A stretch of 64,000 nt of DNA from NCBI GenBank assembly GCA_011800155.1, contig JAALGH010000011.1:2108001-2172000 (forward strand), written 5' to 3'. Below are positions 1 through 10,977 of the stretch, piece by piece (the stretch's first letter is position 1; each line of letters opens with the position of its first letter). The notes beneath the pieces were generated by a model. The model made no database searches. It was not told the origin of the DNA and was given only the letters and a program-made list of their open reading frames with translations. The position numbers and the translations under genes are program-made. Source of the stretch: Flammulina velutipes. Its lineage: Eukaryota > Basidiomycota > Agaricomycetes > Agaricales > Physalacriaceae.

Positions 1-314
1 ATGTGGCAATGCCAGACACGCGTATACGTAGCGGAACTGGCAGTACCACTGCAGTAGGACCCCGTCGGACTGCCCCAAGCGCCGCCTCGTCGTCAAGACA
101 GAAAGCAGTGCCAGTGAGCAAACAGGACATCGTAAATACTTGGAGTACAGTATAGAGTCTAAGAGAGATTTAACGGAGCCATTGTCAAAATTTGGATCGA
201 GTTATATAGGTTCTCAATCGCGAAAGGTTACAGGACATCTCATTCATTCGCATCTATAGGCGTAGAATGGGCCGCTAAAGTTTGACACTTAGCGACGTCG
301 AGGTGTATCGAAAG

Positions 315-593
315 CTATGTTACTTTGCGAACCGATGCATAATGCACTGCTGGAAGAAGTGATAGGCCTGCGACTCTAGGGATTATTCTGTCGGTGTTTT
401 CGTGCTCTGACGAAACCGGACACTCACGTATAGTGTGGAGGCTCGTTTGTTCTTCTTGTCCCCCCCGAACATAGGTTAATGGAAAGGACTGGCGGAATCC
501 CGGGTTTGCAAATATGCGCTCCGTATCTTCCATCACGTCTTGTATGGTACTATCCGAAGCAAATGCACTGATTTCCGTCGCGCAGGCACTCAT
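315..593 (-). repeat. Relic X copy 1 (degenerate coding-like repeat)
   Basis: This minus-strand stretch encodes a 92-residue open frame that aligns by eye with the frame at 8117-8611. Both contain blocks such as FANPGFR / LRHPDFRSSS and CPVSSEHENTD / CEYPISLDHENTD. Related DNA, more decayed, lies at 16240-16500 and 19300-19700 on the plus strand. I do not recognise a protein domain. In the other copies (8.1-8.6 kb and 19.3-19.7 kb) this relic sits roughly 0.8-0.9 kb upstream of an SSP gene. This copy may thus be the upstream flank of another minus-strand SSP gene just outside the left edge. The rest of 1-1299 shows no supportable gene. Confidence 0.4.
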
Positions 594-1299
594 CAGTAGA
601 ATCTGGTGTTGCGTGTCAACAGGAAGCTATCTTGGATTTCTTGTAGGCTTTCCTAAAGCCAGTGACAAAGCGAATTTGGTCTAAATCCCATGTGGCGTAG
701 AGCAAAGTTGGAATCGTCCCCAGTATTCGTAGACGAGTAAGCGACAAGGCTGGTGGACACTTGACTGAAGCCGGTGGTACCTATGTATCATCTACCGTTC
801 GCAAAGCTACATTTTCCGTCAGTCTTTGTCCATTTCAAGTATGTTGTGTGCTCACATCCCGTTCTATGTATGGCATTGGGCCTGGGAGTCATCAACGATC
901 CAGCTGTAGCAGTACTTATTATTCACAGCAAGTTGTCGCAAGCTCAGAAAGATACAATGCAACCAACCTCGTATTCCCCTCGCCGTATCGTGACGGTCTG
1001 TTCTCATGGTATCACATAGCCTATTGATTGCCAATACCTAGGGCGTTCAGGCGATTACCGTACCCGGAGGCGCGGAGGAGAGCTGAGTGTCGAAAAAGAA
1101 CGACTTGGAGGAAGACGTTTGCAAGTACACAGAAGTAGCATAGATCTATCCAAGCATAGGTTATTATACATTCCGGATGATGGGCTGAGTGATGCGATCT
1201 TGAAAACGCGCTGAACGGAGATTGACGCCTGTGCGATTATAGGGCACCCCATGAAGTGTATCCTTGTGGCGTTCTGGGTTGTGATCAAGGTACACAGCT

Positions 1300-2370
1300 T
1301 GGCTATGAAAGAGGTAAACACGTCGATCGTTGGACGCTGAGGGTCCATGAATCGAAAGGATAAGATATAAACACAAATAAGCATTTAGACCACCATAGAT
1401 ACTAACATGAACCATCCTGATGCTGTATACAGACTAACGTCATGTTAGGACGTCGAGAAGGTCTCTGGACGGAAGGAGACGAGCTGTGAGAACTCTAGAA
1501 CGAGTCAGTTCATAACAAAGATAGGATCCTGACCGCTTGAACATGGTATGGCGATCAAAGTACGCGGCTTTCCAACGTCACCTCTAGTGTATTGGTCGTG
1601 ACCGTAGGCTAAGGCGGTGTGGACGCATCCACGGCGCCTACGCATACTTACACGATGGTGGATGAGTATACGTGTCGCTCGGGAATGATCGACTAACGCA
1701 GGCAGATGGGACAGTAAGCTTGGATAAGGCGTTCGACTCATGGTTGAGGGAACACATCTATTGCGAAGATCGTTAAAAGTTAGTGAGTGAACGCGTAGAC
1801 AGATGATTTCGACGCACAATTCTCACTCCCTCAAGCGCTCATGCCACCAGGCTATGCTCTCTTTTTCGAACTCCTCCGCTCGGGAGGATACGACAAGGAC
1901 GAACGAATGGACGCGGCATCCAGGGCTTTCTGACAGCGGTGAAGAGTGAGTGAGTGAGATCCAAGACTGTCAGGCAGTCCACTCGTTGATATACGGAGTT
2001 GATGGCGTGCTTGGTTCTGTGAGGACCGTCACCATCTGCGGGGGAGCGTATCTGGAAGTCGGGCATGGCCTAGCCCTTCTTTCCGGCCGGCAATGTGCGC
2101 ATGGTCCTTGGATGTGATGGAGAACACATAGCTGTGACGACGGTGAGTAAACGCGTAGACGGGCGGTACAGAGGGCGTACTTGCGGCAAATTACGACGGA
2201 CCCGTCGCGACGTACAGTAGCTCAAACGAGGAAGGCGTGGGTTGAAGACCGGTTATGCGATGATTTCCATATCTTGTGCTAGCAGAAACACATTGAGAGC
2301 AAGAAGAAAGAGGCGTTGGCTTACGAGATGGGTCACGTGCTTCTCGATCGCGTACCGGACCGCCACACTA
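1300..2370 (-). repeat. CACGTG block copy 1 (downstream flank of SSP1)
   Basis: Read on the minus strand, this segment begins near 2370 with a TGTGGCGGTCCGGTACGCG-like box followed by CACGTGACC. It continues through stretches matching the blocks at 22585-23870, 26480-27580, 29315-31110 and 36875-38500. Examples are the shared run around the CATTCGTTCGTCC-type sequence and the ATGGTGG-TAAATGCTTAT segment near 1370-1415. Short open frames occur but differ in frame between copies. I see it as a co-duplicated flank that may hold the remains of a gene or mobile element. No terminal repeats or target duplications were found. Confidence 0.5.
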
Positions 2371-2459
2371 CAGCGTTATCATGCAATATGCTAGCGCAAT
2401 GGGGGAAGTGAGGATTACATCTGTGTGTAACTAGTACAAATAGTATACAAACAGCATAT

Positions 2460-2994
2460 CTAGCCCTTTATAGTGTCTCCCGACCCATCAGAATCATCGA
2501 GCTCCTCACCATTTTTGAAGATAACATAGTACATTAATTGCGAATTATCGAGCTCCCCGCCGTCATTACCGAAGGCAAGAGTGTTTGCCTGCATAAATTA
2601 GCTCATAATGAATAATAGACCAAATAGTCACGCACATCTTCCCGTGTCCATTTCCGAGCCTCCATGAAGGATGGAGTCGCTTCAGCTATAGCAGGCTGTC
2701 CTTTCCAACCACCTTCAACGTCGAATACATTGTCCTCGCCTTGTCTCGGTATGAGCGTGATCTTGACTGGATCCGGGCAGTCGGCACTATTGCTATTGGG
2801 AGGACACTGTTCATGGAACGTGACGTGTCTAACGACACCGTCATTTCCCGCGCGCTCAGATAGGGAATGTGGACTATACAGCGAAGTTAGTACAATGTAC
2901 CCCAACGGATAGCGGCATACCTGGCACCAACGAGCAGAGCCGGTAGAATAAACGCGGCTACGCTAATAAGTTTGAATGATGAAGTGAAGAGCAT
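2460..2994 (-). CDS. SSP1: small secreted protein, single module
   Basis: Three exons: 2994-2921, 2873-2636 and 2588-2460, giving 146 residues. Exon 1 is a 74-nt signal-peptide exon (starts MLFTSSFKL, hydrophobic core, predicted cut after VGA). A phase-2 intron follows, and the mature protein starts SPHSLSER. Exon 2 carries VTFHEQC, a second Cys nine residues later (ADC), ITLIPRQGE and the GGWKG motif. A phase-0 intron with donor GTGCGTGA leads to exon 3, with LAFGNDGG, YYVIF and the acidic tail DDSDGSGDTIKG. The ATG is fixed by the shared promoter element 11 nt upstream. The family is not one I recognise. Secretion is inferred from the signal peptide; the function is unknown. Nearest relatives are SSP2 and SSP3. 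Confidence 0.8.
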
Positions 2995-3005
2995 GGTGAA
3001 ATATT

Positions 3006-3020
3006 GTACGGCCTGCGTAT
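3006..3020 (-). promoter_or_regulatory. SSP core-promoter dyad, SSP1
   Basis: Minus strand reads ATACGCAGGCCGTAC, one base short of a perfect ATACG-N5-CGTAT dyad. A TATAAG box starts at 3062, 42 bp upstream; the ATG is 11 nt downstream. Confidence 0.85.
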
Positions 3021-3870
3021 GAGTTTTAGAATGACATCTACTCTATCCCGTTCATTCTTATACAAACTCGAGTATATCCTAATACACTCAAATGCTGTAT
3101 TGGCTAACGATTCTCGCTCGGTATCATTGCCGCTCGTTGAGATGGTCACCGTTGTGATGGCATGGCCAGCTGTACTTGGTGTCGTCCTCCGCATCGTTGG
3201 GGTCCGATTTACTTATAGCATAGCGTAGTAATTCCATACAGTACTTGTAGTGGGTAATCGTGATAGTTCCAAATCTTCAGGGGGGTTGATCCACGGGTAA
3301 GATACCGTGTGAAGTTTGAACTTCTATGTACGTAATTTCCGTTTCTTTTCCGTTGGCGCCAACAAGGTGTCATTCGAAAGGTGTACTTCACTTGCATTTG
3401 AGGGAGAAACGATTCCGGGAGCCTCTATAGAGGTTTACTTGACCTGTCTCCGGTGCACGAATGTCAACTACTCTCCGTGCGTCGCTGACACTCGCCCATA
3501 CGCGGCGGCGATACATGTCGTACATAGATTTTAGCCATGGACAGAGCAGGCTCTCCCGCTACCCTTTTTTTGTTCGAGAATGACGGTTTGCGGCAGATGC
3601 CGAGACAGCGCAGGTCATTACCGGACTTCGTAATGTGGAGTATTGACCCAACTCAAAGAACCCCTCTTGTGCTTTAACCATGACTCCTACATTGCGCGCC
3701 GAAACCAATGGAAACGGTGTTTTTTCATTATTGTCCCATGAAAAGGCCGAAGATCCTACTCCGTATCTTTCCTTTTGGAGTACTTGGGGGGAAAGGTACG
3801 TCCTCAGTGCAAGGTATAATACACCTCCTAAAAATCCTGTCAGTGCATATGAAGCGATGTATGGAATATA
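3021..3870. other. SSP1 upstream flank, no gene
   Basis: This region is the duplicated upstream flank of SSP1. The stretch near 3308-3355 (CCGTGTGAAGTTTGAACTTC followed by ACGTAATTTCCG) recurs at about 6332 and 7526, and in the opposite orientation near 17050 and 20130. A plus-strand frame at 3680-3898 is open but has no recognisable motif. Confidence 0.5.
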
Positions 3871-4538
3871 TTGGAACGGTTTCAAGTCATTTCACTGATT
3901 GCGATTAATAGCTCGAACGGCCTGCCCTGTACGCCACCTCCCGATGTCGTTGTCCATGTTGGTGGCGAAATGTTCCCTTTCCACAGCCGCCTTCTTTATC
4001 ATGTCTGTCCCCACTCGGTCAACAGGTGGCCTCGCATCAATGACCGCAACATCGAATTCATCTGTCGCGGTCCCTCCCACTTTCGAGCGCTTCAGGAGTT
4101 CATTTACACGGGAAATAGGAGAAAGCTTTGGGACTATACTTTCGCTGGTGTGCCAATTGATAGCAGCCTGTGGCCCGAACGTCAAGACGATTTCATCCGT
4201 GCACTGAAGGGTTTAGATATCAGAGAGTTGGAAAATGCGGTGCACCGTATTCATGACTTTCTGTTTGTCATCGAGGCTGCGGTTACGCTGGACTGTTTCA
4301 TCGGGAGGCAGGCGAATTATGTCGTGTCTATAGCATGGCTGTATCTTGTTGTCCCGAAGGATCTGCAAAAACGGTGGGGGGATGAAGCGCGGAATGAACA
4401 TTTGGAAGAGTGAGTTTCGTTCAATCGTATATAAGGAAGTTATGTTGACGGTGGGATAGGCAAAACCGCAATGCCGTCGTACGGGAGATGAGGAATGTGG
4501 AGTATTGTATGCAGGGTTTGGACCTGGGGTCTGATTGA
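3871..4538 (+). CDS. BTB/POZ-domain protein
   Basis: Two exons, 3871-4409 and 4460-4538, encode 205 residues. The intron is GTGAGT...ATAG, phase 2. Residues 23-45 carry a BTB signature (PPDVVVHVGGEMFPFHSRLL), with ALQEFIYTG at about residues 75-85 as expected in the BTB fold. The C-terminal half is helical, which is common in short basidiomycete BTB proteins that act as protein-interaction adaptors. The start is uncertain: ATG 3871 gives 15 residues before the domain, and an upstream exon ending near 3907 is possible. A piece of the 3' end is duplicated at 15005-15120. The domain is clear; the partner and pathway are unknown. Confidence 0.6.
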
Positions 4539-5412
4539 ACTGTTTAATGGACGTGTACGCTGACAATGTGTTACTAACAATAAGACGAAGAATCGGAATG
4601 AACATCTCGTTATATCACGATGCCTTCATGTGGCTTCCTGGACGGACGGAAATTTCGAAGCCATGCAGATTGTCGACCGCGGTCAGCGAGTGTGTGTTTT
4701 TCAGACTGAACAAGGTGCAAGAATATGGAGAAGCTTCGTCTGAGGGCATTTCTCCGTTACTGGGAGCAATTAAAATGGCTTTCATCTCATTTTACAGCCC
4801 ACAAAAATGGTTGCATCCTTAGAAAAGCGCTCTGCCGCACCTGGTGGGTGCTCTCGAGCCCCGTGGACATTGCTGTCGGCTTGATAGGGATATATTGTGT
4901 GAAAGAAGAATGCGCTCTGTAGCGCCCATCTGCGATGGGTGCTACTGACATTCTACTCGATGACCAATATTGAGCGGTCTGTCGACGTCGAGACCGTTGC
5001 GTCGTCGTTGTCGTCGTCGTCGTGACGGCAAGTCCAAGTGCCAAAAAATCACACTGAACCTAAAACTTCATTAAAAGATAGACTGAGTATTTTTATGGCA
5101 GATGGCGGATTAATAACACGACAATCAGCTGCAGATCGACACCACATACGTCTGTTCATGCTCATTTATTAATATGCTACACTCATAACACTTGTATTTG
5201 ACCATAGCCTGTGTAACAACCATCAGACAACCAATATGCGCCACAAATAAAACGAGCAACCGACGGAAGCTTTGATTACTGCAGTACATCCGATGATCTT
5301 GATTCAAGCTACTTGGTTCGGTTGTATGGGGCAGTATGGGAGCGAGACGGCCGGAAATCAGGATTACAGCTATGCATACGTCGTACAACGAGTATACAAA
5401 CATAAAGCAGAT
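4539..5412. other. BTB downstream region, no gene
   Basis: The first part resembles DNA at about 15060-15300, downstream of the BTB fragment there, so it belongs to the same duplicated segment. A short tract of CGT trinucleotides lies near 5000-5025. Several open frames occur but none has a motif or paralogue. Confidence 0.4.
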
Positions 5413-5967
5413 CTATCTTCCTTTTATAGTCTCCTCCGACCCATCAGAGCTGCCTTCCGAGGACGATTCATCCTTGAAGAGAACGTAGTATGTAAATGAA
5501 CCCGTTAGCTCCCCGTTGTCATGCCCATAGGCGAGAATCGATTCCTCTGACTGTACCATACCATGCCCATTAGCAGAGAATATCAGACCAAATTGCCACG
5601 CACATTTGTTGTTAACCATCTATCAACATCAGACCAGGATTCTGTCGATTCGGCTGTCGCAGGTGTTCCGTTCCAATCACCTACAACAGTGAATATGGTG
5701 ACCTCGCCCGGTAGAAGCTTGAGGGTGATTTCGACAGCCTCGAGAGTATACTCGCAGTCGGCACTACTGTCCTTATCACATTCGTGGAACGTGACAGTCT
5801 TCTCTGTTTCCGCGCGCTCAGACAGGGAATGTGGACTATGCGGCAATGTTAGGAATTGCTGGCAGCCGATGGATATGGAGAAGAACTCTGTACCTAGCAC
5901 TAACAAGCAGCGCCGGTAGCAGCAAGGCGGATATACTGAGGAGTTTGAAGGACGATGTGAAGAGCAT
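5413..5967 (-). CDS. SSP2: small secreted protein, single module
   Basis: Exons 5967-5894, 5835-5604 and 5550-5413 encode 147 residues. Exon 1 (74 nt) is a signal peptide, MLFTSSFKLLS to LLVSA. The phase-2 intron and mature SPHSLSER match SSP1. Exon 2 has VTFHEC with a second Cys after DSSAD, an ITLKLLPGE strand and the VVGDWNG form of the GW motif. Exon 3 has LAYGHDNGE, YYVLFKDE and the tail SSDGSEETIKGR. The two Cys could form one disulphide. The intron-2 donor is again GTGCGTGG, with a GCTAATG branch site. Function is unknown; a secreted role is inferred. Confidence 0.8.
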
Positions 5968-5978
5968 GGTGAAATACA

Positions 5979-5993
5979 GTACGGCCTGCGTAT
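5979..5993 (-). promoter_or_regulatory. SSP core-promoter dyad, SSP2
   Basis: Minus strand ATACGCAGGCCGTAC; TATAAAAG starts at 6035 (42 bp upstream) and the ATG is 11 nt downstream. Confidence 0.85.
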
Positions 5994-6642
5994 GTGTTTT
6001 GGGATGATATCTCATGGATCTCGATTTCTTTTATACAAATGATGTTGTCCCCTCATAGCCACAAATGCTATGTTGGTTGACAATCGACGCTCGGAATGTC
6101 GGTCATTGATTGATCGACGTCGACGAGAGGGTCGCTCGTTCGTTGAGATAGTCACCGTTGAGATAGTCTCCGTTGCAATGGCAAGTCCAAACTGTTGCGT
6201 CGTCCTCCACAGCATCTGGGGTCCAATTTATAGCTCACCTATTGGCCAGCTCGTTTTATAGCAGTGCTGGTGGTTGGTATCGTGATGGTCTCGATTGTGT
6301 TGATCCAGGGTGAATATTTAGTATACAGTACCGTGTGAAGTTTGAACCTCTAAGTACCGCTTCTCTCCTATTCGATACGGTCCACTTTCATTTGAGGCAG
6401 AAAGGACGACTCAGCATGTACATTTATTCCGTCTCCAGAATATTGATCGAAAGTGAAATAAAAGGGCATAGCGACACTGTCTTACCAAAATGAGGAGTAC
6501 ATTGGAGCGGAGTGATCCGCTCAGACAGACTCAGAGGGAATTACAGGCCTCGAGCCCAATGATGGTGGATTGGATGTGAGAACATGATACGAGCTACGCT
6601 ACAAGGCTGAATCTACAACTACTATACTGTTAGAAAGCATAT
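5994..6642. other. SSP2 upstream flank, no gene
   Basis: Homologous to the flanks of SSP1, SSP3, SSP4 and SSP5. It includes the GTTGAGATAGTCACCGTTG stretch near 6143 and the AGTTTGAACCTCTAAGTAC stretch near 6339. No credible gene was seen. Confidence 0.5.
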
Positions 6643-7183
6643 CTAGCCCTTCACAGTGTCTCCCGACCCATCAGAATCCTCGAGGTCCTCATCAATCTTG
6701 AAGATAACGTAGTATGTTAGTTGTGAACCCAAGAGCTCCCGGTCGTCATGACCATAGGCAAGAACATACGGCTGGACCATACAATATCCATTAGCTGATG
6801 ATATCAGACCAAATCGACACGCACGTTTTCCCGTTTCAATGTCCGAGCTTTACTCAAGGACGTCATCGATTCAGCCCTGGCAGGCTGTCCCTTCCAACCA
6901 CCTTCAATGTCAAATTTGTCAGCCTCGCCTTCTCTCGGTATGAGCGTGATTGGGAAAGCATCCGGGCAGTGGGAACTATACGCCGAAACACATTCATTGA
7001 ACGTGACATGTCTGACTTCACCATTTCCCCTGCGCTCAGGTAGGGAATGTGGACTATACAGCAATGTTAGAACCTGTTAATTCGAAGGACACGATGAAGA
7101 ACTGCATACCTGGCACCAACAAGTAGAGCCGGTAGCATAAACGCGGCAACGCTAAGGAGTTTGAATGAAGATGTGAAGAGCAT
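6643..7183 (-). CDS. SSP3: small secreted protein, single module
   Basis: Exons 7183-7110, 7053-6825 and 6771-6643 encode 143 residues. The signal-peptide exon (MLFTSSFKLLSVAAF...VGA) is almost identical to that of SSP1. The mature part starts SPHSLPERRGN, has VTFNEC plus a second Cys (SSHC), ITLIPREGE, GGWKGQPARAE, then after the phase-0 intron VLAYGHDDRE, YYVIFK and EDSDGSGDTVKG. SSP1 and SSP3 look like a recent duplicate pair in the same orientation about 4 kb apart, with SSP2 between them. Function unknown. Confidence 0.8.
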
Positions 7184-7194
7184 GGTGAAATAAT

Positions 7195-7209
7195 GTACGG
7201 CCTGCGTAT
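7195..7209 (-). promoter_or_regulatory. SSP core-promoter dyad, SSP3
   Basis: Minus strand ATACGCAGGCCGTAC; TATAAG starts at 7251 (42 bp upstream) and the ATG is 11 nt downstream. Confidence 0.85.
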
Positions 7210-8116
7210 GTATTTTGGAATAACACTTACTGGATCCCGATCACTCTTATACAAAGGATATTATCACCTCATAGCTACAAAGGCTATGTTGGTTGACAAT
7301 CGACGCTCGGAATATCGGTCATCGATGTCGACGAGAGGGTCGCTCGTTCGTTGAGGTAGTCACCGTTGGGATAGCCGCCGTTGCAATGGCAAACTGTTGT
7401 GTCGTCCTCCACAGCCTTTCGGTCCAATTAGTGCGTTTGATTTCCTATTGGCCAGCTCTTTTCATCACATTGCGGCGGCGGCTGGTATCGTGATTGTTTC
7501 CACTGTGTTAATTCACGGTGAAGACACCGTGTGAATTTTGAACCTCTAAGTACGTCATTTCCGTTTCTCTTCCCATCGACGTATGCACTTCACTTGCATC
7601 TGAGTATGGAAGGACGACCCAGCATATACGTTCGTTCCGTTCCGTTTCCAGACGCTGCTAATCGCCCCCCGGGGGGAATAAAATGGCATAGCAACACGTC
7701 GACACCGTCTTACTAGAAGCATTCCTATAGAGGCTTACTTGATCTGTCGCCGGAGCGCGAATCAATTACTCTCCACGCGAGGCCTTCCTTCCCCAACGCC
7801 AACAGTTTGCAAGTGCCCGCCTATGCCCCAACAGGCAGACATGGAACCATCTGTCGACACCCCCAACCGCGTCTCTGGCTCCAAGGGTACCATCCACTTC
7901 AGCCGAACTGCCATACGGCTAGGCTCACGGTGAAGCAGTCTCGCAAGCGCTGCCTTATCGTCAAGGCAGTGTTTCCAAAGATTGAGCAAATAGAACAGTC
8001 ACAGGTCTCAAAGCATGCGTCGTATGTGACCTTAGAGGAGTAACCATTGTCAAAAATGATATTGAGATACAAGTCCCTACCGCAGAAGGTGAAATCGACA
8101 GTAGACCACTATTCCG
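7210..8116. other. SSP3 upstream flank, no gene
   Basis: Shares the duplicated flank blocks of the other SSP genes (near 7340-7400 and 7526-7575). The later part resembles sequence at the left end of the window. Only overlapping, unsupported open frames are present. Confidence 0.45.
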
Positions 8117-8611
8117 TTACGCCCGAAGGCGGAGAATGAGTCGCCTAGTCGATGCTGCCTGCAGTGGACACCAGATTATGTTCATATTTAGAACCGATGC
8201 GCATGCGACTCTAAGCAACGTTCCGTCAGTGTTTTCATGATCTAACGAAATGGGATACTCACATATTGTATTCGACGTTCCATTGTCGAAAAAGGAACTG
8301 GATCTGAAATCCGGGTGGCGGAGGTCAAAGTTGAGATCGTTCGCATATATTGAGAGACATGGATAGCACGTCGTGCTGAAGTTGGAGGCTAAGCAATGTT
8401 CCGTCAGTGTTCGTCCATTTCGAGAATTTCGGGCACTCACGTACCTTTCTATGTACACTATAAAGCTTAACATGCAGCCAATGAAGCAGTCGTCGTCGAT
8501 GATGGAATCGAGTTTCATTCCACCCGCGTCAGAGGGTCGATGGTAAAGTCGACGATCCAGCTGCTGCGTCGCAAATGAGTCCCGAAATAGACGGTAGTCG
8601 GCCCCTGCCAA
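8117..8611 (-). repeat. Relic X copy 2 (best preserved)
   Basis: A 164-codon minus-strand frame is interrupted by what reads as an intron, GTACGTGAG near 8444 to a CTTAG acceptor near 8391. The coding-like parts include IIDDDCFIGCM, FDLRHPDFRSSSFFDNGTS and ISLDHENTDG. DNA at 19300-19700 (+) shares the DDNFCIGC and PENTDTTLPKVACAS blocks. Copies differ by frame breaks, so I treat it as a decayed gene co-duplicated with SSP genes. No domain was recognised. Confidence 0.4.
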
Positions 8612-9243
8612 ATCGGCGGAGAAGATAGTGTACGACCCACGTCCAAATCCAAGGTCGCATTATGCAACGCTACCTCCCGACCTCCTCCTTCATCTTGCCG
8701 TATGACCTCCTCACTCCTCTCAAAGATCTGTTCTCATCTCCAAACATGGCTCGCAGATGCACGCGCAGGGCGTTCAGGCGGTTGTCATAGCCATTGTTCA
8801 AGTCCGGTTCGCCGTTAAAGAGGCTGTATGCGCGTCGGCGTTGGATACGGACGACGTGGGAATGAGCACGTCAATTCAGAAAGAGCACGTGTCTGGGGTT
8901 GGATGGGCCTGGCCTGGAGGCGCGAATAATGGGGGCGACGCTGCTGGGGCCAAATAGCTGGGATAAGGAAAAGAGGGGATGTTGCTTTTCCAAAGATATC
9001 ATGCACAAGGGTCGGGGGGGGGGGGGTGGCTGGATGTATGGCGTCGGTTAGCATCCTAGGAGTTGACAAGAACGTGGCATACCATGGACTTATGGAAATG
9101 AATGCGCCTTGATACGGGTGAATGTGCAGCTAGATGTGTATCTATCGGGGGTAGTGTTAGAGAGAGAGGACGTATAGACGATGAATGCACTTAGAACGCA
9201 CCTCCTGCGACTACGCGCGCCAGCACCAGTGTTCATTCAGCAT
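8612..9243. other. No gene seen; poly(G) tract
   Basis: No supportable gene. A run of G interrupted only by one C lies at about 9011-9030 and may be a homopolymer error site. Confidence 0.3.
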
Positions 9244-9454
9244 TCACAAGGAGAAGCTAACCAGAGAGGCTTGAGGACAGCCACACAGATTCAGTAGATC
9301 TTCCTTCTGCACGCCGTGGCGATTTAAGATTGATGATACATTGCGAGCAACGAAGAGACGCTCCCGGGTTTTGGACATGGTGGAAGGATGGTGACGAGGG
9401 TACGGCAAACTCCGAGATGGTTTGATGAGTTCGAACCAATCGACCATCCTTCAT
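9244..9454 (-). pseudogene. Fragment related to the 61-kb unrecognised gene
   Basis: The minus-strand frame contains EDLLNLCGCPQAS, which matches EERLVNLRGCPQAS near the 5' end of the gene at 61075-61875. The DNA GTGGCTGTCCTCAAGCCTC is shared. Beyond about 9244 the match is lost, so this is a short 5' fragment or an independent relic. Product unknown. From 9455 to 9902 I see nothing else supportable. Confidence 0.35.
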
Positions 9455-9902
9455 GGACGCTATGGGTTTAATTCAAGCGCAAGCTACGTGATCTCGAATC
9501 GACGACGACTGCTTGTGAACGTCCATTAGCACGTACTTGGACTAAGGACCAAGATTCCCTACTGCATGGGCCATTCTGGCGAATCATGTCCGACAAGCTG
9601 GGTACCTTCTTGGGAGTCGGAATAGATAGGGCGCAGCTTTGTGTGTCGTTTGTATCACTCCTCTTGTTAGCCACCTCATATAGTTTTACTTACATCCTTC
9701 CTCATATGACTATCAATGCTTCCATGCCAGTTTGGGCCGCCCATGCGTATTCCCTCCTCCTCTCCGAATAATCTTAGACGCTTCGTTCGCAATACTTAGT
9801 CGTATCTCAATCATGTACATGTTTGTTGTTGCTCTTAGCGGGGTCGTGATTACATGCATCGGAATACTGGAAGCCATCGACCTGGTACTACACGAAACTC
9901 CA

Positions 9903-10977
9903 CTAATCCATTAATCCCATTGCCTCCTTCAAGACCCTCTCGTGATCACCACTAGTCTTATTCACCTTCGTAATCCACTTATCGATCTTCTCCCTCCTTC
10001 CAAACATCAAAGCCTTTCTTCCCTTCCTTGCCAGTTGTTTATAATCATCCATCAATGATAACTTCAAACCATCCCCTCGCCACTTAGACGTGCCCTTCAA
10101 CTGAGCATCACGAACACATTGCACCTGCAATACACATCGAATTCCCTTCAGAAGTACACCACAGATGCCATTGTCGATGACCTCCTTGGAGTACTCTATC
10201 AACAATATTAGCGGGCCTCACAAGTAATAAGTGAGTCCGACCCGACTTGCCTGACAAAAAGATTCCCCGGGCCCGTTGACATGCATCGACCTCTTCCACA
10301 GCCTCTTTGATGCCCTTCAATGTCTGCCTTGCGGCCTGCTGATCCCGCGCCCAAAAAAGGACGATATTCAGAAAAGCAGTAGACATCAAGTACCTCTTGA
10401 TGACCTCCTCCGTGTTGTCGTCGTTAAACTGGGGGGTACGCAAGAAGTTCCGGATTATGCCGTACTTGTGTGGCGAGCGGTCCAGTTCATCGCGTAGAGA
10501 CCTGTACGTCTCGTACATACCCGTGCTGTGTCTCTCCCATACATCCTGTGATATTTGATCCTTGGCTGTATCGTTAACAAGCGCGTGGTAGCAGAAATTG
10601 CGCAGGAGTCGGTTGAGGTCACTGGTGAATGTAAAAAAAAAAGGGTTAGTCCGGCCGTTCTCAGAATGGACGTTAAGTAAGAGATGTTACATACATATCT
10701 CCATGAAATCAACGAGCGTGAGCGTGTCGCTGCATAGTTCAACCAACATCTGCGGAAACCCAACGGGGAGCCCAGTCCTGCATGAGACATGACGCAGTAC
10801 TTCGTATCGATGTCCGCCCTCCGGAAGTCTCGCTGAATGAAATCCGAGACGAAAGAATCAAACTCCGAGGTCGGCGTTCTTTGATTCTCGTCTTTCACGG
10901 CGAACTCCTTGCAAAAGTTGAGCATGAGCCACATCCGTACACAGGCCACTCATGAGATAAACTCACCTATTCAAGTG
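9903..10977 (-). pseudogene. HP1: decayed member of the HP helical family
   Basis: The locus aligns with HP2-HP4. Exon 4 is intact (10195-9903: IDNGICGVLLKGIRCVLQ, VQCVRDAQ, DDYKQLA, MGLMD then stop). Exon 3 ends at 10251 with a GC donor (G|GCAAGT) where the paralogues have GT. At the start of exon 3 the CGGCGCGCC acceptor region is replaced by a run of A (plus strand, about 10632-10641), so no AG remains. Exon 2 is frameshifted between MSHAGL and the GLP-V-GFP stretch. The exon-2 acceptor is deleted. Only a few bases of exon 1 survive near 10967-10975, next to an unrelated repeat. Several independent lesions argue for a true pseudogene rather than sequencing error. Confidence 0.7.

Noticed and set aside
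4980..5030. CGT trinucleotide run as a coding repeat
   Set aside because: No supported gene covers it and it is short.
9011..9030. Poly(G) tract as a structural element
   Set aside because: A lone homopolymer-like run without partner; more likely a mutation or sequencing hotspot.
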